DNA of 64,000 nucleotides, from positions 90,414-154,413 of the forward strand of contig DATBKZ010000101.1 of NCBI GenBank assembly GCA_036555615.1, written 5' to 3'. The notes below the pieces were generated by a model. That model saw only the letters and a program-made list of their open reading frames with translations. It was not told the origin of the DNA and did not search any database. How positions within the stretch are numbered: position 1 is the stretch's first letter; every line of letters starts with the position of its first letter. The translations under genes were made by a program, and so were the position numbers. This DNA comes from SG8-41 sp036555615. GTDB lineage: Bacteria; Pseudomonadota; Gammaproteobacteria; Burkholderiales; SG8-41. This document shows positions 28,123 through 37,229 of this stretch, piece by piece.

Positions 28123-28503
28123 TCATGCCTCGTCGCTGACCTGCATGCCCTGGCCGCTCACCTGTTCCACCATCCGGTCGATTTCCTGCTCGACCCGCTT
28201 TCGGCTCTCCTCGTCGTCCGGGTAGCACAGGAGCCAGAGATCCGCGAACTCGCCGGACACATGTTTCCTCCGGCCGAACACCAGCCGGCGCATCGCGCCC
28301 TCGACGTTGGGCTTCAGCATGAATTCGTTGCCCTGCTCCCAATAGATCGACAGCGTGTCCACCTTCAGGCTCGACCGCAGCAGGCGCACCACGAACTCGA
28401 AGCGGATCGAGTGCATCCCCAGCGAGCGCAGCTGCACCACCCGGTGAGACGGGAGCGGCTCACCCGCTTTCAGGGCCCTGATCTCGTCCTGCCGCAACGC
28501 CAC
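28123..28503 (-). CDS. Hypothetical protein, 126 residues
   Basis: A soluble, charged protein with no signal peptide or membrane helix. Segments such as HRVVQLRSLGMHSIRFEFVVRLLRSS, ADLWLLCYPDDEESRKRVEQEIDRMVEQ suggest a small alpha/beta fold ending in a long helix. I do not recognise the family. Codon usage resembles the neighbours and the frame is long for its position between two clear genes, so it is probably real. Confidence 0.6.
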   Translation of the reverse strand: MALRQDEIRALKAGEPLPSHRVVQLRSLGMHSIRFEFVVRLLRSSLKVDTLSIYWEQGNEFMLKPNVEGAMRRLVFGRRKHVSGEFADLWLLCYPDDEESRKRVEQEIDRMVEQVSGQGMQVSDEA

Positions 28504-28637
28504 CCTATCCGCCCATTCGTGCTGTCATCGCCCGTTGGTAGGATAGCTGCGGCCGTCGAACGTGACAAACACGTTGTCGAGCCCGGATTCCTTCGGCGTG
28601 CGGGACCGGATGACGCGTCGTTGGCAACCGCCCCGTT

Positions 28638-29102
28638 TCAGCACTCGGCCAGTGCTGACGGTTCCACGCCACCCTGCTTCCAGCGCATCCATATGCGCAG
28701 TCTGCGGAAATCGCGCGCGTCCACGCTGTCGGGCAGGATGATGGCGCGCCGCGTGCGCCCTCTTCCGCGCGGCTGGAGCACGACGATGGTCAGGGCGGGG
28801 GACACATAGCTCGAGCCCGAGAGTTCGCCCTCCACCCAGGTTCCGTCCCGCGTGCGAAATGCAATGCCCCCGCCATCCTTTAGCCCGAGGGCGACGATGG
28901 CGCTCGCCGCGTGCAGCGCCACGTCCCGCGCGAGAAAATAAATCAGGCTGAAGGCAATCGCAAGCGTCGCTACACCCTTCCCCAGTGCCGGGACGGGAAC
29001 GAGCCACACCAGTCCGGCGGTGATAAGGTGCGCCGCGCATACGGCCACGGCGAGCCGTACCGACGGCGAAACGGCTATAGTCTGGACGAGCATGGTGCGC
29101 AA
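28638..29102 (-). CDS. YgfX/CptA-like small membrane protein
   Basis: This 154-residue protein has two membrane helices in the first ~60 residues (VRLAVAVCAAHLITAGLVWL; ATLAIAFSLIYFLARDVAL) and a soluble C-terminal domain ending in RDFRRLRIWMRWKQ. That is the layout and terminal motif of YgfX-family proteins, known in E. coli as the membrane partner of SdhE and a proposed toxin (CptA). No SdhE-like gene is next to it. The start is ATG 29102. Confidence 0.65.
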   Translation of the reverse strand: MRTMLVQTIAVSPSVRLAVAVCAAHLITAGLVWLVPVPALGKGVATLAIAFSLIYFLARDVALHAASAIVALGLKDGGGIAFRTRDGTWVEGELSGSSYVSPALTIVVLQPRGRGRTRRAIILPDSVDARDFRRLRIWMRWKQGGVEPSALAEC

Positions 29103-29175
29103 CGCGCCTCAGCGTCGAGCGGCGCTCCGCGGAGGCGCGCCCAGAGACGCCGTCGCCTCGACGCGAGAAACCGCG

Positions 29176-29436
29176 CTACTGGCAGCCCTTTGCTGCCCAC
29201 TGAAAGCGGTTCACCCACCACCATGCCATGATCGCGGTCTGCTGCCAGGAGGGCAGCGATTGGTACCATTCCCGGTCGGCATTGCATTGGGCGCACGGAT
29301 CCCGCTCCCCTGCAATGGCGATCGTCCCGCTGCGACCATTGAGATGGACCCCGAGCGCGTAGGAAGCGGCAGAAAAGAAAACGACCATCACGACGGCGAC
29401 GCCGATGATCAAGACCACTAATGTCAGGAACTGCAT
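29176..29436 (-). CDS. Small membrane-anchored hypothetical protein
   Basis: An 86-residue protein with one N-terminal membrane helix (LTLVVLIIGVAVVMVVFFSAA) and a short exported or cytosolic tail with CAQC and many Trp residues (EWYQSLPSWQQ, MAWWWVNRFQW). GGAG precedes ATG 29436. The CxxC pair could bind metal or form a disulfide. I do not recognise the family. Confidence 0.55.
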   Translation of the reverse strand: MQFLTLVVLIIGVAVVMVVFFSAASYALGVHLNGRSGTIAIAGERDPCAQCNADREWYQSLPSWQQTAIMAWWWVNRFQWAAKGCQ

Positions 29437-29573
29437 GTCGGCTCTCTCCTCACGCGGCGGCAGCGCTCTCCGCACACTCTACCGCCGTCCAATCAACCTC
29501 GCGAGTGAAAAAGTGCACCGCCCGTCAGCTATGCTGCATGCATGTCGCTGTTTCCCGACAGTGTTGCCCTGCA

Positions 29574-30188
29574 TCAGGGTGTGCGTGCTTGCGCGGCAGC
29601 GCCGGCAACCCACGCCGACATCTCATCGAGCAAAGCGGTCGTCGCCTGGTTGAATGCCGACACCGCGGCCTGCGCGTTCTCCTCGCTCACCGGAGCGCTC
29701 TGCACGAACCTGCGACGCGCGATGAGCGCTCGGCTGACGGGATCGACCAGTACCGCCGTAGCCTCGATGCGCACGCTGCCTGGCTTGTTGGTGACGTCGT
29801 GGAAGAACTCCTCGAGCCGGATGTGGAGAACGACATCCCCCCTCACACCCGCAGTGGTGGCCGCGACGGCGCGGAATCCGCCGTTCGCGTCGAGCCGCCG
29901 GGCCAGGAGCTCGCCCAGCGTGCGTCCCGGCCGATCCGTCCATCCTGCGAACTGGTAGTAGGCGCGCTGTCCCGGCGCACGGCTGAATACGAGGTTTTGC
30001 GTGTCGTAGAAGGGGCTCGCGAACGCAGGATTGACCAGAAGTACGCGACCGCCCGTTGCTCCGGAGGCGGCCGCAGCCGGTTGCGCCAGATCGGCGAGCA
30101 CGTAGTATTCGCGTGGCGGCACATCTGGAACCGAAAGGCAGCCCCCGAGCATCCCGAGCACGGCGAAGACCGTGACGGCATTCCTCAT
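29574..30188 (-). CDS. ABC-transport auxiliary lipoprotein (PqiC/YmbA-like)
   Basis: A 204-residue lipoprotein with lipobox LGGC (Cys17). The body has the PqiC-like features REYYVL near the start, QFAGWTDRPGRTLGELLARRL, and a late helix VSAFNQATTALLDEMSAWV. This family works with MCE proteins in moving lipids between membranes. It overlaps the MCE gene by four bases and completes the four-gene Mla-like operon (permease, ATPase, MCE, lipoprotein). Confidence 0.82.
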   Translation of the reverse strand: MRNAVTVFAVLGMLGGCLSVPDVPPREYYVLADLAQPAAAASGATGGRVLLVNPAFASPFYDTQNLVFSRAPGQRAYYQFAGWTDRPGRTLGELLARRLDANGGFRAVAATTAGVRGDVVLHIRLEEFFHDVTNKPGSVRIEATAVLVDPVSRALIARRRFVQSAPVSEENAQAAVSAFNQATTALLDEMSAWVAGAAAQARTP

Positions 30189-31132
30189 CGCAGTCGCTCG
30201 CCGGGGCCAAGCTGCGCGGCGCTGGGCCCGTAGATCACGGCGCGCGGATCCTGCAGCCGGTCGGCCGCCCGCGACAGGATCTGGGCACTCGCGCGCAGCT
30301 CCTCGGCCGTGGCGCGAATCTCGTGCAGGCCGGAATCGGCGGTGTGATCGAGGCGCTTGGCAAGCGCGGTCGTCTCACGCTCGAGCGACTGCACGGCGCG
30401 CGCGAGCTCGCGCAGCGTCGCGTCGGCCTGCTTCATCGCCGGCTGTGCGCCCACGCTGACACGCTCCACCGCTTCCGCGATGCCCCGGCTCGATTCGGCA
30501 AATTCCAGGGCGCTTTTCGCAAGGGCATCCGCGACCTCGTCGAGCCTGCCGGTCCGCTTCACCAGGTCGGCCGAGAGATCGCGCAGGTTGGCGAGCGCCG
30601 CCCCGAAGGCCTCTCGATTCTCCTTGTTGAGGAGCTGCTCCATGTTGGAAAGCGCGGCGGCGCCGGTGAGGGCCAGCCGGTTCATCGCGCTCGTGAGCAG
30701 CTCGATGTCCGACTGCCCTTCAGGTATCACCGGATACGATTCGCCTGGCTGCACAGCGGCAAGCGCGGGTCCGGGCTGGCCCGGCGTGGCGAGGTGAATG
30801 CGAGCGATTCCCGTCAGGATATTGCGGTCCACGACCGCCACGGTGTTGGTGCTGACGGGGGTGTCGCGCTCGATGCGAACGATGACACGGACCCGGTTGA
30901 TGTTCTCTTTCGAGATCGAGTAGCTTTCGACTCGCCCCACCTTCACGCCGCGCATGTTCACGTCGCCGCCCACCTGGAGGCCCTCCAGCGACTGGCGCTC
31001 GAAGTAGATCGTGTAGTAGTGGAAATCCGCGCGGGCGCCGGTGCGCGCGAGCCATGCGATGGCCAGCACCACTGCGAGGATCAGCGCAAGCAGCGTCGCG
31101 CCTACGGTCGTGTAGCGGGCTTCAGGTTCCAA
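30185..31132 (-). CDS. MCE/MlaD-family lipid-transport protein
   Basis: A 315-residue protein with a single N-terminal membrane helix (TLLALILAVVLAIAWLA), an MCE domain (IYFERQSLEGLQVGGDVNMRGVKVGRVESYSI), then a long helical C-terminal region (residues ~150-300) that could form a needle-like or coiled extension. It presents lipid substrate between membranes for the ABC system. It overlaps the ATPase gene by 11 bases and the lipoprotein gene by four. Confidence 0.9.
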   Translation of the reverse strand: MEPEARYTTVGATLLALILAVVLAIAWLARTGARADFHYYTIYFERQSLEGLQVGGDVNMRGVKVGRVESYSISKENINRVRVIVRIERDTPVSTNTVAVVDRNILTGIARIHLATPGQPGPALAAVQPGESYPVIPEGQSDIELLTSAMNRLALTGAAALSNMEQLLNKENREAFGAALANLRDLSADLVKRTGRLDEVADALAKSALEFAESSRGIAEAVERVSVGAQPAMKQADATLRELARAVQSLERETTALAKRLDHTADSGLHEIRATAEELRASAQILSRAADRLQDPRAVIYGPSAAQLGPGERLR

Positions 31133-31898
31133 GGTTGTTTTCCGGAGCCTCGAGCATTGTGCGCATGCGGAAGTAAGACTGCAACCACGGATCGTCCACG
31201 CGCATGATGTCTTTCACCGGCCCATCGGCGATGACCTTGCCGCGGCTGAGCACGATCGCCCGATCGACGATGCTGAGCAGCGTATCGAGATCGTGCGTGA
31301 CCACCAGGATCGTCAGTCCGAGGTCGTCGCACAGAAACCGCAGCAGCCGGTCGAACTCCCGGGCAGTGATCGGATCGAGGCCGGATGTGGGCTCGTCGAG
31401 GAACAAGACCTCGGGCTCCAGGGCCAGCGCGCGCGCCACTGCCGCGCGCTTGCGCATGCCGCCCGAAAGCTCGCTTGGCATCTTGGTGGCCGCCTCTGCC
31501 GGCAGGCCCGCGAGCGCAATGCGCAGCCGCACCAGGGGACCCAGCAGATGTGCCGGCACCTTGGCATGCTCGATCAGCGGGGTCGCGACGTTCTGCGCAA
31601 CGGTGAGCGAGGAGAAAAGCGCGCCGTCCTGGAACAGCATGCCGAAGCGCCGCCGCAGCGCCATCAAGTCCTCTTCCGGGGCGCTCCAGACGTCGGTTCC
31701 CAGCAAGCGCACCGTTCCGGCGACCGGGCGCAGCAAACCGATGATCTCGCGCACCAGAACCGACTTGCCGCTGCCGCTTCCGCCGATCAGTGCCGCAATC
31801 TGCGCGCGGGGCACGCTGAAGGAAACGCCGTCGTGCACGGTCTGCATGCCGAACCGGGTGACGATGGAATCCACCTCAATGACCGGCGCCGTGATCAA
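31122..31898 (-). CDS. MlaF-type ABC transporter ATP-binding protein
   Basis: A 258-residue ATPase with Walker A GGSGSGKS, Q-loop LFQDGALFSSLTVAQN, signature LSGGMRKRAAVARAL, Walker B VLFLDEPTSGLD and switch His in VTHD. The GALFSSLTVAQNV and LSGGMRKR phrases are characteristic of MlaF/Ttg2A. The start is taken as TTG 31898, which overlaps the permease stop by four bases and has AGGAG upstream; the longer frame runs into the permease gene. Confidence 0.9.
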   Translation of the reverse strand: MITAPVIEVDSIVTRFGMQTVHDGVSFSVPRAQIAALIGGSGSGKSVLVREIIGLLRPVAGTVRLLGTDVWSAPEEDLMALRRRFGMLFQDGALFSSLTVAQNVATPLIEHAKVPAHLLGPLVRLRIALAGLPAEAATKMPSELSGGMRKRAAVARALALEPEVLFLDEPTSGLDPITAREFDRLLRFLCDDLGLTILVVTHDLDTLLSIVDRAIVLSRGKVIADGPVKDIMRVDDPWLQSYFRMRTMLEAPENNLGT

Positions 31899-33013
31899 TA
31901 GCCGAGCTCCTGTAACAGGATGGCAAAGAATGCGTCGAGCAGGATCACCGATACGATGCATTGCACGACCGTCGAGGTGGTGCTGATGCCGATGGCGCGC
32001 GAATCACGGCTGACCGACATGCCCATGCGGCAGCCGATCATCGCGATGAACGCCGCGAATACCGCTGCCTTCGAAAGCCCCACGATGACATGCTCCAGCG
32101 CCAGCGCGGAGCGCACGCGCTCGATGAAGGTCGTGGGCGTGATATCGAGGAGAGGATTGGCGACGGTCATCGCACCCGCCATGCTGGAGATATCGCCCAC
32201 GAACACCAGCAGCGGCAGCGCGATGACCAGCGCGAGCAACCGTGGGATCACCAGCACCTGCATGGGCGACAGGCCGAGGGTGCGGATTGCGTCGATCTCC
32301 TCCGTCAGCACCATGGTCCCGAGTTGAGCCGTGAATGCCGCCCCGGACCTTCCCGCCACGATCACCGCCACGATGATCGGGGAGAGCTCGCGGGTAGTGC
32401 CGATCGCAACTCCGTCCACGACGAAGATATTGGCGCCGTACTTCTCGGCTTGCAGTCCGAAAAGGTACGCAAGAACCACGCCGATCAGGAAGGTCACCAG
32501 CACGACGACCGGGATCGCCTGGGCACAGACGTGATGGAGCTGCACCGCGAGCTCCTTCCAGCGCAACGCGCGCGGGCGCAGCGCAATATCTCCCAGAGCG
32601 ACCGCCGAGCGCCCGACAAAATCGAGGTGGCCGTGCATGAGGTCGCGGAAATCGAGCACGTGCATGCCGATCACCGCGAGCACGCCGTGAGCGCGCGGGG
32701 CGATCTCGCCCGCAGCGGGGTCGAAACGGCTCTGGACGGCCTCGATCACGCGCAAGTGGCTCCTGCTGAAGCCTTCGAGGCGCCCGATGCTCGCGCCAGC
32801 AGCGGCAACGCGCCGCAGCAGCGCCAGCGCCGAGGCAGTATCGAGCCTGGTGAGCGCGGCACCGTCGACGGTCAAGGACGAGGCAGGCAGGCTCGCGGCC
32901 GCGAGCGCAGCATCGATTTCGGCTAACCGGGAAAGGTGCCACGCGCCGCTCACGAACAGCGTGGCCTGCCCCGCTTCCGATTGCAGCCAGCAATCACGCG
33001 CGGGGGCGTTCAT
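31895..33013 (-). CDS. MlaE-family permease with N-terminal STAS domain
   Basis: This 372-residue protein fuses a ~100-residue STAS-like domain (VDGAALTRLDTASALALLRRV) to an MlaE permease (VVVLVTFLIGVVLAYLFGLQAEKYGANIFVVD, GRSGAAFTAQLGTMVLTEEIDAIRTLGLSP). In the classical Mla system the STAS subunit MlaB is separate, so this gene replaces MlaB plus MlaE. It is the first gene of the operon. The substrate-binding MlaC is not found nearby. Confidence 0.92.
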   Translation of the reverse strand: MNAPARDCWLQSEAGQATLFVSGAWHLSRLAEIDAALAAASLPASSLTVDGAALTRLDTASALALLRRVAAAGASIGRLEGFSRSHLRVIEAVQSRFDPAAGEIAPRAHGVLAVIGMHVLDFRDLMHGHLDFVGRSAVALGDIALRPRALRWKELAVQLHHVCAQAIPVVVLVTFLIGVVLAYLFGLQAEKYGANIFVVDGVAIGTTRELSPIIVAVIVAGRSGAAFTAQLGTMVLTEEIDAIRTLGLSPMQVLVIPRLLALVIALPLLVFVGDISSMAGAMTVANPLLDITPTTFIERVRSALALEHVIVGLSKAAVFAAFIAMIGCRMGMSVSRDSRAIGISTTSTVVQCIVSVILLDAFFAILLQELGY

Positions 33014-33058
33014 CGCGTATCAAATGCCCGAGTTCGCATAAAGCGGCTCGGGCGTATT

Positions 33059-35317
33059 CTACTTCCTCCCGCGCTGTGCGAGCGCCTGCTCCAGGCTCAG
33101 CTTGGCGTCGCGGTTATCTTGCGCGGCGGCCTTGCGCAGCCACGCCTCCGCCTCGTCGCGGTCCTCCTCCACACCCTTTCCCGCCCAGTAGTACTTGCCG
33201 GTCATCAACTGGCCCCAATCATTGCCGAGCCGGGCAGAGGCGAGAAAGTCCTGGAACGCGAGGTCGGCCCGACCCTGCTGCTGGTATCGCCACCCGCGCT
33301 GGTTGAACGCGTGAACGGAGCTCGGGTCGGCCTCGATGACCAGGCTCAACAGATCGATCGCCTCGGCGGCGCCGCCGGCGCTCGCCGCGGAAACCGCGCG
33401 CTCCAGGCAGTAGCGAACGTCGCGCGCCTTCGACAGCGCCAGCCGGACGTCCGCGAACGCCTCGGCGTCACGCTTCAACTGGCTCAGCACCCAGGAGCGC
33501 TCGCAGAGCGTGCCTGCCCCGTCGTAGAGCGCGATGGACTCGTCGTAGTGCTTGAGGGCCTGCGCGAATTCGTTCGCCTGTTGCCGTTCGAAGGCGCGAT
33601 AGGCGGGAATGCGCGCGGCCAGCCGGTCCACGGCGCGGGGATCGGCGAGCTGCGAGCGCGATTCGGCGAGGTACGCCTCCATCTGCCTGAGACTCCCGCC
33701 CCACCGCGGCTCGAGGCTTGCCATGTGCGCGAGCCTCAATTCGACGCTTTGTGGCGCGAGCTTGACCGCATCGAGGTATTGCGTGCGCTCGTTCCGGCGG
33801 TCACCGAGGGTGCGCGCGATGGACATAAGCGTGAGGCGGCTCAGATAAGGACTTTGCGTCAACGTAAGCGAGCGCTCCAGGTCCGAACGGGCCCGGTCGA
33901 GGTAAGCCTGCATCGCACGGATGTTCTCCTCGGGCGTATCACTGATGAATCCGGTACCCCTCGCTTCGAGGCCGCGGAAATACAGAAAAGTGCCGCGCGC
34001 TGCCGCCGCTGCATATGAAGCGTCGTATTGCCTGGCCCATTCGTTAAGCGTCTGCTCCGCCTCCGGCGGCACCTTGTCGAAGGCCCGGAAGGCGTTTTCG
34101 AGACGCGGGCCGAGGGCCGGATCGGCCTCAAAGGCCCGTTGATAGCCGCCGAGCAGGCGTTCCAGCTCCGGGAAATCCCGCTCCTCGACCAGCCTGACGA
34201 TATGCCGCTGAACCGGGTCGAGAGCGACGAGCACAGGCCTGGTTGTCACTTGTGCCATGTCGGTGGCTTCTTCGCCACCCTGGGCGTCAACCTCCCCGGC
34301 TTCCGCCACGTCCCCGCCTCCCCGCGCAAGCTCTGCACGCTCCTCGGTTGGTGGATGCGAAGAAATGAAGGTGGGCAAGCCGCGGCGTTGCCCCGTTACG
34401 CCTTCCAGCCGCCGGAGAATCGCGGCAAAGTGGCGCGGCTCGATGCCACTCTTCCGCATGAGCTCGATCGCATAGAGGTCGGCCTCGCGCTCGTGGTCGC
34501 GCGAATACTTGGTTTGCAGCAGCAGCGTCGGTGCGGCTGCCGCGAGCGACGTGGTCGAGGCGATGTCCCCGGTGACCCCCGCAATGATCAGCGCAGTCGC
34601 CGAACTTTCGAGCAGGCGCCGCATCGTATGACGGTGGTGGACGTGTCCCAGCTCGTGCGCCAGGACTGCGATGACCTCCCGGTCGTTGCGCGCTAGCCTC
34701 ACCAGCTCATCGGTCATGACGATGATGCCGGACGGGAGCGCGAACGCGTTGGCGCCAATGGCCGGGCTCGCGCGGAACTCGAGCCGATAGGGCGTGGCAT
34801 CGCTCGCGGCGCGCGCCGCTGCGTCGAACCCCGCGCGCAGCCGGGACTGGCGTGCGGCGGGCAGCTTGCTGGGCCGCAGGAAATACTTCTCCATTCCCGT
34901 GAGCGTCTCGCGCCCGAGCGCCGCTTCGGCCTCGACCGGGATGCGTGCGGCGAGATTTTCTACCGCGACCGGCAACACGCGGTCTATGAGGAGCCACAGG
35001 GCCGCCACGACCATGGCAATCGCGAGCACCGCGAAGGCCGGACGCGACTCCCAGCGGTGAAGGATCTGCTCGTAGTGGCGCTCACGCGTCATGCGGTCCA
35101 CCGCGTCGTTCTCGGCGGTGACGCACGCACCGCCGCCTGGCAGATAGAGCCAGCGCGGCGTGTTGGCAATGCGCAGCGACCGGCGCACCCTGCGCGCGTC
35201 GAACTCCTCGTTCACGTCACGGCCGATCACCTTCAGCCTGTCGCCGGTGACCATCACGCCCACCGGATGCCCCCGGGAGGTCCTGCCGTCGAAGTAAACC
35301 GCCTGCAGGACGCTCAT
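33059..35317 (-). CDS. Membrane-bound M48-family metallopeptidase with TPR/Sel1 C-terminus
   Basis: A 752-residue protein. Residues ~1-90 are a small cytosolic domain, followed by one membrane helix (AVLAIAMVVAALWLLIDRV), then an M48 domain with zinc motif VLAHELGHVHHRH and the third ligand Glu in READLYAIELM. The C-terminal ~400 residues are TPR-like helices ending in a Sel1-type repeat (LMTGKYYWAGKGVEEDRDEAEAWLRKAA). It resembles BepA/YfgC-like quality-control proteases of the envelope. ATG 35317 overlaps the YjgN-like stop as ATGA; the longer open frame upstream is a shadow. Confidence 0.88.
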   Translation of the reverse strand: MSVLQAVYFDGRTSRGHPVGVMVTGDRLKVIGRDVNEEFDARRVRRSLRIANTPRWLYLPGGGACVTAENDAVDRMTRERHYEQILHRWESRPAFAVLAIAMVVAALWLLIDRVLPVAVENLAARIPVEAEAALGRETLTGMEKYFLRPSKLPAARQSRLRAGFDAAARAASDATPYRLEFRASPAIGANAFALPSGIIVMTDELVRLARNDREVIAVLAHELGHVHHRHTMRRLLESSATALIIAGVTGDIASTTSLAAAAPTLLLQTKYSRDHEREADLYAIELMRKSGIEPRHFAAILRRLEGVTGQRRGLPTFISSHPPTEERAELARGGGDVAEAGEVDAQGGEEATDMAQVTTRPVLVALDPVQRHIVRLVEERDFPELERLLGGYQRAFEADPALGPRLENAFRAFDKVPPEAEQTLNEWARQYDASYAAAAARGTFLYFRGLEARGTGFISDTPEENIRAMQAYLDRARSDLERSLTLTQSPYLSRLTLMSIARTLGDRRNERTQYLDAVKLAPQSVELRLAHMASLEPRWGGSLRQMEAYLAESRSQLADPRAVDRLAARIPAYRAFERQQANEFAQALKHYDESIALYDGAGTLCERSWVLSQLKRDAEAFADVRLALSKARDVRYCLERAVSAASAGGAAEAIDLLSLVIEADPSSVHAFNQRGWRYQQQGRADLAFQDFLASARLGNDWGQLMTGKYYWAGKGVEEDRDEAEAWLRKAAAQDNRDAKLSLEQALAQRGRK

Positions 35318-36399
35318 ATGCCGAGATCCAGGTTGAAGATGTCGCCGAGCTCCTGCCCCGTGGCGCCGACCCGCTCGAGCGCCGGATTGGCCTCGTGGGG
35401 AGCCTCGTCCCGGACGTGCATGGCCATACTGTCGAGCCGGTAGCGCAGGGTGCGGACGATGGCCCAGGGAATGAGGAGCCCCGCGGTCGCGGCGATCGCG
35501 ATCACATTGCCGATGTACAGCCGGGCGAGCGTCGCGGCCGCGAGGGTGCTGGAAAAGCGGATGCCGGGACCGTGGGCACCGTTCCACAGGAGATTCGTCG
35601 TGCGCGCCTGGATGAATGCGTAGACCACCGCGTAGGCCGCATACATCAGCACCACCGGGATCACGAAGCCCAGCCATGCAACCCCCTCGGGGAGCGCCCG
35701 GCTGGCCGCTGCGAATCCCATCACGCCCGCAAGGGGAACGATGAGGGCGAGCAGGATGATGGTAGCAAGGATGTAGATGCCGAAAAACTCGCGCGCCGAT
35801 ACGTCGCAGCCGAAACGCGTCGTGCCGAGCGCGTGATGCGAAAGGACGAACGCCTTCTGGCGCGCGATGAACCAGGGCAGAGCAAGCCCCAGGGTAAGGG
35901 CCACGATGAGCGGCATGCCGATATAGACCCGCACCGCTTCCCTTGGCGTGGCGGCGAAATCGAACCGCAGCCCGCGGTACGCCGAGTTGCGCGCGTTGAA
36001 GGTCAACGCGCGCATGACGAGCCAGGGCAGGATCACCAGGAACGCCCCCCAGAACGCGAGCGCGGAGGACGGGTAGAGCTCCGCCGCAAGCGCGTAGGTC
36101 ACGAAGACCAGGAACGCGACGATCCGTCCCTTCAGAATCGTCTTGGGGCTGGCAAAGTAGTCGAAGGAATCGCCGTCGAGCCGGGTGCTGCCGTAAAAAT
36201 AGCGCTTCTTGCGGACTTTCGCCCAGGCCGAGTAGATGCCGAGGGTGATGAGCGTAAAAAAGAGATTGACGATCCAGATACGGAAATACTCGCCAGCCGA
36301 GCCGGTGAATTCCGGCCGGATGATTCGCTCACCCGCGGTGGCGCTACGGGCGGCTTCAGTGCCGGAACGGGCCGCCGGCGCGGCTACTCCGCTGCTCAA
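35314..36399 (-). CDS. YjgN (DUF898) family membrane protein
   Basis: A 361-residue inner-membrane protein with six to eight hydrophobic helices. Family phrases are YFRIWIVNLFFTLITLGIYSAWAKVRKKRYFYG near the start and FNARNSAYRGLRFDF. Function unknown. Its stop codon overlaps the start of the M48 peptidase gene by four bases, and YjgN-M48 pairing is a recurring arrangement in proteobacteria as far as I know, which suggests that they work together. Confidence 0.88.
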   Translation of the reverse strand: MSSGVAAPAARSGTEAARSATAGERIIRPEFTGSAGEYFRIWIVNLFFTLITLGIYSAWAKVRKKRYFYGSTRLDGDSFDYFASPKTILKGRIVAFLVFVTYALAAELYPSSALAFWGAFLVILPWLVMRALTFNARNSAYRGLRFDFAATPREAVRVYIGMPLIVALTLGLALPWFIARQKAFVLSHHALGTTRFGCDVSAREFFGIYILATIILLALIVPLAGVMGFAAASRALPEGVAWLGFVIPVVLMYAAYAVVYAFIQARTTNLLWNGAHGPGIRFSSTLAAATLARLYIGNVIAIAATAGLLIPWAIVRTLRYRLDSMAMHVRDEAPHEANPALERVGATGQELGDIFNLDLGI

Positions 36400-36452
36400 C
36401 TACTCCCTCCCTATTCCACCCAGCTCAAGCCAGCCGCAGCACGCCGCCAACG

Positions 36453-36476
36453 AAAAAAGGACAGCTTGCGCTGTCC
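36453..36476 (-). terminator. Rho-independent terminator of the coiled-coil gene
   Basis: GGACAGC (36459-36465) and GCTGTCC (36470-36476) pair perfectly around TTGC. On the minus strand the stem is followed by six T, 35 bases beyond the stop of the gene at 36512. Confidence 0.9.
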
Positions 36477-36511
36477 CTTCTGGTGCCGGGAAATCTCCCC
36501 GCGGCGCGGCG

Positions 36512-37045
36512 TTATCCCCCGGCACGCGCCTTCTCGGCTTCGCGCCGGCGTTCCTCCCGCGCGAGGCGAGCTGCGTGTTGGTATTCTTCCTTCGCCTTCT
36601 TCGCCTCCCATTCCTGCTCGTTCACCCGCCGCTCCGCAGCACGCAGACGTTCTTCCTGCGCCCTGCGCGCTTCGCGGTCCTCGGCCTGCCGGCGCCATCC
36701 AAAATGGCGCTCGGTCAGCATGCTGCGGGTCTCGCGCCGGTATTCCTCCCGAGCCTGTCGTGCTTCGCGCTCCTGCTCCTCAAGGCGCCTGTACGCCTCG
36801 CGGCGGAGTTCTTCCCGGGACTTGCGCGCCTCGTGGTGCTGCTCGGCGTCCTTGACGATCTTCCAGTCCTTGTCCTCGGCCACGACGCGCTTCGGCGCCA
36901 GCACCCGGGATAGGTCAGAGAAGAAGACGAGGATCAGTTGCGTGATGCCCTGGGGAGAGGAGCGATCGCCGCCCGCCAGAACACCCGCTGGGGCGGCGCT
37001 CCCCAGTCCAGCCACAACCAGCATGACCATCAAGCGTTTCACCAC
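36512..37045 (-). CDS. Secreted, highly charged coiled-coil protein
   Basis: This 177-residue protein has a signal peptide (VMLVVAGLGSAAPAGVLAGG). From about residue 60 onwards it is an almost uninterrupted run of Arg/Glu/Ala-rich heptads (REEYRRETRS, REARRAQEERLRAAERRV), predicted as one long helix. A short segment before it (ITQLILVFFSDLSRVLAPKRV) is hydrophobic. I recognise no family. The strong terminator downstream supports it as a real, independently expressed gene. Confidence 0.7.
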   Translation of the reverse strand: MVKRLMVMLVVAGLGSAAPAGVLAGGDRSSPQGITQLILVFFSDLSRVLAPKRVVAEDKDWKIVKDAEQHHEARKSREELRREAYRRLEEQEREARQAREEYRRETRSMLTERHFGWRRQAEDREARRAQEERLRAAERRVNEQEWEAKKAKEEYQHAARLAREERRREAEKARAGG

Positions 37046-37229
37046 TCTTCCCCGGACGAGATGGCTGAGTCGAGTCCAACGTTACGTACCAAGAGAATAC
37101 GCCAACCGCTTGACACCGCAAGGGTTTTTTAATTGATATGCGGCACAAGTTCACACCCGAACTTCGGCTCTTGGGGGACAAGTTCACGGATACCCGGGAA
37201 GCAGCCGCGCCCGAAGCGGCGGCTCCCCT

